DNA from: Luidia sarsii
Lineage: Eukaryota > Echinodermata > Asteroidea > Paxillosida > Luidiidae
Assembly: GCA_949987565.1 (NCBI GenBank)
Contig: OX465105.1
Span: 25,481,632-25,545,631, forward strand
Length of the DNA: 64,000 bases
Reading direction: 5' to 3'
Part shown: positions 33,000-43,200 of the stretch, piece by piece
Numbering within the stretch: position 1 is the first letter of the stretch
Layout: each line of letters begins with the position of its first letter
The notes under the pieces: model-generated
Seen by the model: the letters and a program-made list of their open reading frames with translations, nothing else
What the model was told of the DNA's origin: nothing
The model's database searches: none
Translations under genes and position numbers: made by a program

Positions 33000-33112
33000 G
33001 ACGACGGGCAGAGTACACACTGCCTGAAACGTTGAGTAGCCGGCTCTTTTGAGAGTCTTACTCCTCTTAAGAGATGATGTACATGGTGTCATCGCAAAGT
33101 TTCTTCTGTCAT
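33000..33112. mobile_element. Half copy of the GTGAYACC foldback family in the THOC5 3' UTR
   Basis: Begins CGACGACGGGCAGAGTACAC and ends ATGGTGTCATCGCAAAG, the right half of the palindrome at 12221-12463. Likely transcribed as part of the THOC5 3' UTR. Confidence 0.6.
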
Positions 33113-33827
33113 CCGTTGGTCCCTTTGTGACTTCGTATCTTCGTCATACTTGATTGAAGAACCCTCATCCATACGATGGTCCTAGTTTTGATTTCCATCC
33201 ATGTTGGAAAGTCCCATAACAAAGTCTTCTAGCCTTGACGACAGTTGCAGTAGTTGTACCTTGTGGCCTTCACACTACAGATGGAGAATCTTCATTTTAT
33301 TTGCTATTTTATTTGATATTTTCTGTACACCTTTGACACTTTTGGGGAATTCGTTTGCCTCCCAAATGTTCACTTTTCTGAAGGCAAGCAAGTGGCAATG
33401 TAGATACATTGGATGCATTTTTTTGTTGTTGCATTTATTTCAATTAGGGTTTCCCTTACCAGATGTATGATTAGTTGGATTGCTTACTTTAAAAAAAAAT
33501 TGCACCGAGTATTCAGTGCTAATAAGCATCAGGTAGGGCAGACCCTCATTGAATTTAGTGGATTTGGTACCCTTGACAACGATAGTTATAAGTTCAAATA
33601 AGAAATTCTGTACTATCAATTTCAGTGAACGGCATTTTTCTTTTAAAATTTTCCAGAAAACAACTGGTTTGTGTTTTATGGAGTCATGTTATGCATTCAA
33701 GTATCTGAGGAAATCAGTTACGGACGTTTTACTTAATTTTTGTTTTGTTTTATTTCGCTTTTATCAAAAGGTTTTCATGCCTTGAATGTCGTCGCGAGGG
33801 GACTGTATTGAAGCCCAGTCTGTCTGC

Positions 33828-33833
33828 AATAAA
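33828..33833 (+). terminator. Probable polyadenylation signal of THOC5
   Basis: AATAAA preceded by TGTCTGC and followed about 25 bases later by a GTGGTGTGTTGTTAG GT-rich stretch, the usual cleavage context. This gives a 3' UTR of about 1.05 kb. Confidence 0.55.
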
Positions 33834-34187
33834 ATGACGAAACAAACATTTATGGTGGTGTGTTGTTAGTTTTGTTTGTAAGAACTTGAGCATGTAGCAA
33901 TGGCAAGATGATATCAATGGCTTGCTCACCTATATGACCACAATATACATGTTACAGAATTAGATATTTGGGCATTTCATTCAGTTTTGCAGAAAAGAAT
34001 TGATAATTATGACGGAGTCATCAGCATACCAATACTCACTGATGGATCGTGATCTTACACAGTGCAAAAGCATAAGCTGCAAATAGCTTGATGATGTTGA
34101 TGATGATGCATTAATTATGATTGAGGACTACATCGTTATGACGATGACAATAAACTGACGATGATATTATACATGTATGTGCATGTT

Positions 34188-34470
34188 AATATAATAATAA
34201 TAACGGACATTTCTAGAGCGCCAGAATCCATCTGCAAAGACGCTCAAGGCGCTTAACAACATTATTCAGAATCAAAGAAAATACTACATATACTATTAAT
34301 TAGGAAAACCTGATCGAACAAATATGTTTTGAGAGAGGATTTGAAATCCGATATGGAGGACATACTACGGACTTCCTGAGAAAGAACATTCCAGAGGGTA
34401 GGACCAGCATGGGAGAAAGCCCGCTCACCCCATAAATTATGGACGTGTGGGACTGCAAGCAGATAAGTAT
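34188..34470. mobile_element. Dispersed repeat with TAATAATAA end and GCGC-rich head
   Basis: Starts in an AATAATAATAA run, then ACGGACATTTCTAGAGCGCC and CGCTCAAGGCGCTTAACA. A similar start (AATAATAATAG, then ...CACCTTACG...GTGCTTCACAAC) is at 39124-39200. Probably a retroposon tail; class not identified. Confidence 0.45.
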
Positions 34471-34542
34471 CCGATGATCTGATCTATGTACACAATACAC
34501 ACCCACATACATAGTTTTGTTGTTGAAATGTTACTACTAGGG

Positions 34543-34860
34543 ATAGAGCTGTGATTGAACGGTTAGAGAATTTGTCTGTAATGCAGGGGGTTGCTTGTTC
34601 AAATCCAACCGAAAACAGAAGCTGGAAAAAACTCTGTCCATCCAGCAGCGAGTGGGTAGCTGGCTCTCTTTAAGAGCTGGGGGAAGGTTGAAAGGCGGCG
34701 AGGAAAGGAACTGGCCTCCCTACCTCATCATGCCGTGGCCTTGTAGATGTGCCTCTTGTTGCATTTCGAAGCTTCTCATACAAAACAAAAATCACTTGGT
34801 CACCATAGTAATGCTGTCCGTCTTAGCCGTGAGAAAATTTGGATGAAGCGTCTTCGGACT
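34543..34860 (+). mobile_element. tRNA-derived SINE family C
   Basis: A tRNA-like head (GATAGAGCTGTGATTGAACG then GCTTGTTCAAATCCAACC, matching the B box) is followed by an unrelated body of about 240 bases. It lies in the THOC5-SUDS3 intergenic region. Confidence 0.5.
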
Positions 34861-34869
34861 ATTCAACCA

Positions 34870-36270
34870 CATGGTCTCAACATCCAGGAGGGTAATGACT
34901 AACACCATGCAGCTTTCTGATAATCCTTCTTTTGTGTTCAGTCCTTCACACTTCTCTCTTTGATCTTTCCCCCTCTTGTCACTAATCCCTACCCTACTCC
35001 TTGCCCTTCTCTTTGATCTTTCCCCCTCCTCTCACTAATCCCTACCCTACCCCTTGCTCTTCCCTTTGATCTCTCCCTACCAGCTTCACTCTTTGTCCTT
35101 TGTTTCTCATCCGTGTCCTATTCACTCTCTCCCCCCTTCCTTCGTGTACATGTATCTATTTTGTCCTTGTCACTCTGCCTTTGAGAAAGGTCCTGCTAGG
35201 ATCTAAACGTCAGGCCCACTAAATTTTAAGATTTACATTTTGGTAATTTTAGTCAGTAAGCAGTTTCCAACATTTTTGTATATCACAAAACACAAATGAG
35301 TTGACACTAGACCACCTAGTCCTGCATCGCTACCTTTAAAGTGCTGTACAATCTTTTATTAGCAATGCTGAGAGAAATTCACACCATAGTCACCTTACGA
35401 ACGAGCGTTACAATTTGATATGGAAATGTTTATTCTCCCGTTAGTGATACCAGTCACTGTTTGAAAGAGTCTGTCCTGCAGATTACAACCTAAAAACTTC
35501 ATTTTGGGGGGTTTTCATTTTACCAGACACAATACAAACAGAAGACATTTTGGTTTTAAAGAAAGGGTCTTACAGTATTAGGGTTTTTGTTGGGACTTGG
35601 ACAAAAAAGTCAAAAATTAAATTTCCTCTTGACGAAATAAAACTAACTAGAGGAAACCACCCTCTTTCGTTTTTTTTTATGGTAAATTGTGAAAATTCAG
35701 AAAAACAATCAGCAACTTTCTGGTTAAAACAAAGGTTTCCAATCAAGGCAGGGTGATTTAAAAAAGTGTGCCGAGTATATCAGTGAAAAAAAGTAGATAT
35801 TTTCTGGCGGCAGATTTCTGAAATATACTTCATCATTTTTTTAAGAGGAGACGTCTTCACTGTATATTCTTTGTTGGAAGTTTATTTCCCATTTCTGAAT
35901 TCTGATGAAGGTACGTGTAACTTCACGGGACAGCCAGAGGCATCATACTATCTTGGCTTCAAATTGAGACATTTCTCTAATAACCGAGGTTACATCATCA
36001 TCTACAGGCTTTTCCCGCCATCTGCATTGTCCCGGCAAACTGAGCTACACCCTGCAAAAGAATCGCGCTGTTTAAGCAGAATTTTCGAGTTGGTTGAGAG
36101 AGCAGACAAATGTTCCTGCAAGGTCAGGTCTTTACCAAATTAAGTCAAAATAGTCTGCAGTGGAAGTCCATTTAAAATTGTATCAGTCACCTCTCCCTGA
36201 AAATTAAACTACTGACACTGAGATATAGCGCTCTATCTAAAACGATGTCAGCGCAAAATTAGTAAAATGA
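34870..36270. other. Intergenic between THOC5 and SUDS3, mostly unrecognised
   Basis: Holds a pyrimidine-rich patch at 34930-35150 (CTTTGATCTTTCCCCCTC duplicated) and a hairpin-core element at 35165-35290. The rest (35300-36270) shows nothing I can name. Confidence 0.5.
35165..35290. mobile_element. Hairpin-core element, right half
   Basis: CTGCCTTTGAGAAAGGTCC, GCTAGGATCTAAACGTCAGG and the family's tail AGTCAGTAAGCAGTTTCC are present; the left arm is absent. Confidence 0.6.
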
Positions 36271-36276
36271 ATAAAT

Positions 36277-36430
36277 ATGGCAAAGAAAACTTTGGCTAGA
36301 CCGGGATTTGAACCCGAGACCTCTGGTTTTGCGTATCAGCGCTCTTACCGTCTGAGCTATCCTGCCCTTAGATGGCGGCCTTCCCAAATAATCAACCGGT
36401 GTACGCCAGGGTGGGGGCACCAGTCAGAAG
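36277..36430 (-). mobile_element. tRNA-derived SINE family B, best head
   Basis: On the minus strand GGCCGCCATCTAAGGGCAGG leads into GATAGCTCAGACGGTAAGAG and CGGGTTCAAATCCCGG, a nearly complete tRNA-like head, then TTTTCTTTGCCATATTTA. The upstream CATCTAAGGG leader is common to every copy, which marks a SINE and not a tRNA gene. Confidence 0.7.
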
Positions 36431-36432
36431 CA

Positions 36433-36745
36433 TTTAACCAATATAGATATAACTTCATGATTGTGGTGAGGAGAATGTGATTCAATGAGGGTTTGCCCTG
36501 CTCGACGGAATAAGCACCGAGTGCTCAGTGCTTTGCACAATGGCTGATACCAGGACCCACGGGTGGGATTCGAACCCACGACTCCTGCTTTCTAACGCAG
36601 ACATCTTCACTAGAAAGCGGGAGTCGCGGGTTCAAATCCTGCCCGAGCTGCCTGATATTTTTTCTATACGGCTTTGAGCAAAGCACTCATCACTCAGCGC
36701 GTATCACGTCGAGCAGGGCAAACCCTCATTGAATTACATTTAACC
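36433..36745. mobile_element. Two tRNA-derived SINE A copies head to head
   Basis: 36433-36600 is a minus-strand copy whose head (GGGTGGGATTCGAACCCACG) faces a plus-strand copy (36600-36745, GGGAGTCGCGGGTTCAAATC and body to CCCTCATTGAATTACATT). The junction is CTTTCTAACGCAG...CTAGAAAGCGGG, itself an inverted repeat from the two heads. Confidence 0.6.
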
Positions 36746-37265
36746 ATTAACTGCCGTATATCTCCAGGGATCACACCCCTGCTTCACACTGGATGCAGTT
36801 TTCTTTCCTTGTCTTCAGCAGGGAGTCTCTAACGGCAAGACGACTTCAGTTTCTCTGTCAACATTCATCCATGCATTCAGATTGTATCTCATTGCACTGC
36901 AATGACGATATCACATGCGATATCACAGTGAAACTCACAGGGAAGTATTCATTTTCCAAACTGTCGACCTCAAAAAGACTGAAGTCACAACACTCTCAAA
37001 AAGATGTCGGCAGGTTTTCTTTTTGTCTCGTTCTTTTGCTGCTACCTAAAAAATATAGTGATGCTCGTCACCACAGTACCACAATGTACACGACGTATAG
37101 GACCAAGGATATATGTACAAGTATAATACACTGGGTCTCCAATTGGGGCAGAGTTCTCAATCGGGCAAGGTGGTTGAAACCCATGACAGCCCAAGTGGGT
37201 CAGGAGGGAGGAAGGAAAGGAAAGGGAAGGGGGGAGGGTGTTCAGGGCCGAGTGGGTCCTGTCCC

Positions 37266-40200
37266 TCAGGTAGACCGCTTCCTGATCTTGTATTTGCCCT
37301 TCTGCATCTGCGAGACGTAGATCCGCATCTTCTGGTTGTCTGCCGTTTTCCTCACGCAGATCTGTTTGGGAGAGGAGAGGAGAGGAGAGGAGAGAAGAGG
37401 AGAGGAGAGGAGAGGAGAGGAGAGGAGAGGAGAGGAGAGGAGAGGAGAGGAGAGGAGAGGAGAGGAGAGGAGAGGAGAGGAGAGGAGAGGAGAGGAGAGG
37501 AGAGGAGAGGAGAGGAGAGGAGAGGAGAGGAGAGGAGAGGAGAGGAGAGGAGAGGAGAGGAGAGGAGAGGAGAGGAGAGGAGAGGAGAGGAGAGGAGAGG
37601 AGAGGAGAGGAGAGGAGAGGAGAGGAGAGGAGAGGAGAGGAGAGGAGAGGAGAGGAGAGGAGAGGAGAGGAGAGGAGAGGAGAGGAGAGGAGAGGAGAGG
37701 AGAGGGGAGGAGAGGAGAGGAGAGGAGAGGAGAGGGGAGGAGAGGAGAGGAGAGGAGAGGAGAGGAGAGGAGAGGAGAGGAGAGGAGAGGAGAGGAGAGG
37801 AGAGGAGAGGAGAGGAGAGGAGAGGAGAGGAGAGGAGAGGAGAGGAGAGGAGAGGAGAGGAGAGGAGAGGAGAGGAGAGGAGAGGAGAGGAGAGGAGAGG
37901 AGAGGAGAGGAGAGGAGAGGAGAGGAGAGGAGAGGAGAGGAGAGGAGAGGAGAGGAGAGGAGAGGAGAGGAGAGGAGAGGAGAGGAGAGGAGAGGAGAGG
38001 AGAGGAGAGGAGAGGAGAGGAGAGGAGAAAAGAAGAGAACTCTGTGACAACCTACATACATTGTCAGCAGGACTACACAAGGCACTGAGTGAGTTGGTCA
38101 TTAACTGATGAGGCTAATTATGAGGACCGATAAAAATGCCATCAGGCTGGTAAAAATTCCATCAGGCCGGTACAAATGCTATCAGGCCGGTACAAAGGCA
38201 CCCGGCCATCACAACCGATATCAGGCCAGTAAAAATGACATCAAGCCAGTACAAAGGCACCAGCCCGGTAAAAATGCCATTAGGCCAGTTAAAATGCCAC
38301 CAGGCCAGTAAAAATGCTATCAGGCCAGTACAAATGCTATCAGGCCAGTAAAAATGACATCAAGCCAGTACAAAGGCACCAGGCCGGTAAAAATGCCATT
38401 AGGCCAGTAAAAATGCCACCAGGCCGGTAAAAATGCCATCAGGCCGGTACAAAGGCACCCGGCTGGTACAAACGCTATCAGGCCAGTAAAAATTACATCA
38501 AGCCAGTACAAAGGCACCAGGCCGGTAAAAATGCCATTACGCCAGTAAAAATGCCACCAGGCCGGTAAAAATGCTATCAGGCCGGTAAAAATGCTATCAG
38601 GCCAAAACAAATTCCATCAGGCTGGTAGAAATGACACCAGGCTGATAAAAATGACACCTGCAATGTCAAATGTCATCAGGTTTGCCCGGCAACCCCACCT
38701 TTTCCTGAGTTCTAGCCGCTAGCCACATGAATATCACACTCCTGTGAAGAGCAGTCATTAGCTTTCGGTGAGTTCAGAGCCAGGAGCTTAGAGGAGACGT
38801 ACAGAGAGTCGTGACCCACTGACCTCGTTGGTGCCGATGGAGCTGATGACGGCCGACACCTTGCCGGTATCCTTGGAGTCCACGTAGATGTTCTGCCCCC
38901 TGTGGAACCAGCGCTTCTCGTAGAACAGCTTGCTGTCGGCAATGCGCACCACGTACTTGGGCTGGGCGGGACCCGTGCTGCCGGCGTTGCTGGCACTGGG
39001 CACGTTGCTGTTGTTGTTGTTGGTGGTGGGAGGATGGTGCTTGTCGCTGGGTGTCACTGATGAGGGGGGGGGTTGAGTGAAGAGGATGGGGAAATGAAAA
39101 AGGTCATTACAGTATTACACCCATTAACAATAATAATAAAAATAATAATAGATATTTATAATAGCACCTTACGTAAAACCTCAGAGTGCTTCACAACAAA
39201 CACAACCACAAAAGAAATTTATGAACAAAGGTAAAAATAAACTATTACAGTAAAATGTAAGCTATTACAGTAAAAAATCAACTACAATAAAAAAAACCCC
39301 GCAAGTATACATATCAATATCGCGAAGATGACAGGTGCAGTGCAACACAACGTTTTGGGGGGGGGGGGGTTCAGAGGAAATTGACTCAAACTTACCTGAG
39401 GATTTCTTGTTAGAGGCTGTCTTGATTTGCTGCTGATTACCCAAAAAAAACAAAAAAAAACAGAAAAAACAGAACATTTTTTAAACAGAAACAGGGATGA
39501 AGTGAAAAAAGTTTTAAGGGAATCTAAGAGATGAAACCGAACATGCAAACTGTTGCTTTGATTCTTCGCTTTTTCAATTTGAATACTCTTTTAATTTAAT
39601 TCATAAAGGGAGATTATAATTCAGTGGGGTTTGTCCATCATTGTATGTCAACCACTTTTGCGCCGAAACCTACGAATTCGGAGCGTTGGTGGTGTTGCTA
39701 TACACCGGGCCCCCCAAATCCGGGCACAACTACTGTCCAAGTTTTAAAGCAAAGACTTTCTTTTCAACCTACGACAAAACAATATGTAGCGTGACAAAAG
39801 CTGCACAGACATCCGATTGTGTCAGGTTTGACTCGCTTGTACATATGGTGTGCTCTTAGTGATTCAATTGACAGATATTTATGGTTCCAGATTGTTTAGC
39901 AAACTTTGAAAATGACACACAATTCAGAAAACCCCCGTGTGGTGGTCACGGACACTATGAAGCAGCCACGGTGCAAAGTGGTTAAAAATAGCACAAAAAA
40001 GCACACAGTAATGATTTACAACTCGTCAAATGATAAACAAAAATGTTGCAAACTGCTTACTGACTAAAATTACCAAAATGCAAATCTCAAAATGAAGTGG
40101 GCCTAACGTTTCGATCCTAGCAGGACCTTTCTCAAAGGCAGAGTGACAAGGACAACACAGATACATTGACTCTGCCTTTGAGAAAGGTCCTGCTAGGATC

Positions 40201-43200
40201 GAAACGTCAGGACCTCTAAATTTTGAGAACTCGTCAAATGATTGAAGTCTGTAAAAAACAAGCTGTTAACTCCCAAGGCCCCAAGGAATAAATCTTGTTC
40301 TGCTTCAGGATCTCAGGCAGACATGCACACAACACAGTAAGAAATAAGAAGAAGAGTGATGAAACGCTTTTAACCTTTTTCTTCCTGAACTGCTGATTAC
40401 CGGTACTAACTTTGTTCAAAAGTTTCATGTCACTAGCAATGTCGTCATCGGACAAGAGAAAACAAAACTGAGGTAGGGAAACGTTAAGGAATGTAAACAT
40501 AAACACCAAAAAGTCCGCTTCAAAAGATTGTTGATTTCTTGCCATTTCAAAAACTAATCAATCAAAACTAAATGATGTTGTGATGCATCACACCTTTTTC
40601 CAAGCTTTGGAAAGCCTTTAGAGATTTACAATTTATTTTGGGGGGTGAATTTGGATGATGGCAGTTGGTTGAATGCTTCTGGCTGGCGCTCCCATGCCGG
40701 CAAAGGCTAGTTGGCTATTCTAAGTGCTGGATAGCTCAGATAATCAGAGATCAGAAACCAGAAATCTCCGGTTCAAGTCCTGGTCCAGTCCAAGTTTTCT
40801 TTGCCATTTTTTTTTTTAACTGTCTGCGTCAGATCAAATAATATGGGGCTAATCGTCAATGGTTAGTTAATCTGTAGATGTGTTAGCCAGTAATTCTCAA
40901 GGATATCTGGTGAGGGTTTTCGTCTCTTCTCGGGCAGGGGGACTGGCTCGTTCTGACGTCGTCTCAGCTTACGAGTGCTTGCCGGTTTCACCTCCAAGGG
41001 GTCCACTGCGCACAAACACACAAATGACAGCTTAAAAAAAAAAAAAAAATCAATTTTTCTCTGGCTGGCACCATTTCCTCAATCCCATCAATCCCTAGCT
41101 GCCGTCCTATCTTAAAGAAAATTAGGAATACTTTTGCAAAAATCTAGGAATCATAGAGCAAACTACATAGGAATACGTGTGTATTTCCAAGCCAAAAATC
41201 AGAATCTGTTGTCAAGAGTTTGTAAAAAGTGATGAGTTTTTACCCCCCCCAAAAGGGGAATGATTCCTCTGAAATAGGAATGGTTGGCACTTGGCAGCTA
41301 TGTTGACAATCCAGTGAGACCAAACATTTAGTACTAGGCTTTCTGGTAATCTGGACATTGGGCTGACTGCACATGCCGCTAAAAGGGGCGTGGCACAAGT
41401 GCGGCCAAATCCCCGAACTCCATTCGTGACCTCACTGGTGGTGCCGACTACCAGTGAAGCCCACGTACAAATTTGAGTGAGATAAGCGCTTACTGTATGC
41501 ATTGCACTGCCACATATCAACACGCTTGGGTGTCTTACTGCCGCTAATCGGACCTTTGCAATTGGGGACTGACACAGTGTTTCCTGGGCCGCGACATTGT
41601 GCACGGAGTGACCGGCTTATAGGCACACTCACATGGCACACTGAATAGTGGTGCATGGTGCACTGAACAACACTGCGTCAGAAATGCAAGCACTGGGTCT
41701 GGTGCCAAATAACCAAACCGTGACAGCAAATGTATCCTGCTTACTGCTTGTTAGCTCCATGGTCAGTCTGTCGCCCTCTATTGTCCGCCTCTTGTCTTCC
41801 AGTTCAATCAGCAGGTTCTCTTTCAGGTCAATTTTCTTTTGCTATAACACAGGGTCAAAAGAAAAACGGGAACTTGGTTTAAATCTAGCATTCTCCAATC
41901 GCCATCATTGCTAAAGCAATTGATGATTGAAAAACTACAAGAAGCAGTGCAGCGACTGCTTTTGTTTTTGTTTTTTTTACCCCCAAGTCGTCGGCTGGAC
42001 CGACTGAGGATGGCCTTCAACTGGTCAGAGATCTCAAACAGCCATTTGACCTAGTGTTGCGACATCCTGCTAATTTTCAAAACCAGGAACCAGTGTCGCT
42101 GAACCGGTCAGGAACCGGTGGGACTTTTTAAAACCTTGACTTTAACATACTTTTCGATGTTTTATTTTTTCTTTGGATTGACTTTGAGTTTTTTTTTAAC
42201 TACTATGGGAAAACCAGCAACCATAGCTTTGATGCACACTGCTATCAACTACATGTATATACTACCCTATTGGTTAAAATGTTCAATAATAATAATCTTA
42301 CTGAGCCGTATTTTCTTATGTGTTTTATTATTTTATCGGTACACCGGTTTTGAAAAACCGGAACCGGGTCCCGATCGGGACGGTCGGGAACCGGTGTGAC
42401 CGACCGAACCGACCCAGCCTTAATTTGACCACAGGGCCGCTGCTAAGTCCAAACCCCGATGTCCCCCGTCCCACGGCTGGGGGCCTGCTCTGTACTCACC
42501 TCTAGGTCCTTGACGGCATTCTTCTTCTCCCGGATGAAGTCCCGCTCCACAGCTTCAATCTGCCGCCGCAAAAAGAAATTAACAGAACAATGAAGAGTAA
42601 CAGCAGAACCTCAGTGTGTTAAGATAGCCTAGTCCAACGTGGCACATCATATGAGCCACAAACTCCCAACACTTGACCAGAAAATGACCAAGAGCCCGTG
42701 GGTGAACACACCCACGAAAGCAGTGCCAGTACAGTGCCACAAACTCCAATACCGTACTGACCAGAAAATGACCAAGAGCCTGTGGGTGAACTCACCCACC
42801 AAAACAATACCAGTGCAGTGCCACTATTCTCCAAACACTTTCACAAGTCCCATGTCCCAACCCCAAACCTGAACGAATCAAACAGTGTCTCACTCGGCCG
42901 TTGGGACTGAATTCAAACAAAATCCAACAGCAGTTTGCTACCCTTCTGGGCAAAACCTGACAAAACTCAACAGAACCAGCTGTTGGATTTTGTGGGAACT
43001 GGGCAGTTAGCCACGGAAATTCCCTCGGCTATTTTCATAGAATTGCATTTAGATTTACAAAGCAAGCCTCGCGCTTAAGGTTTTTTTTTTTACTAGCCTA
43101 CCGGGCTAGTAAATTGAGTTTTTTGCTAGCCCGTAGCAAGTTTTACTAGCCCTGTAAAATTAATATTGAATTTAAAACAAGGTTATCGGGTCAAGTAAAA

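Noticed and set aside
36300..36375. Possible functional tRNA on the minus strand
   Set aside because: The same head with the same CATCTAAGGG leader occurs at five or more other places followed by a shared tail, which identifies SINE family B.
37042..38108. Open frames of 250-350 codons with a repeated Leu-Leu-Ser-Ser-Pro or Arg-Gly-Glu-Glu pattern
   Set aside because: Product of the AGAGG array; the only real coding part is the 96-base SUDS3 last exon.
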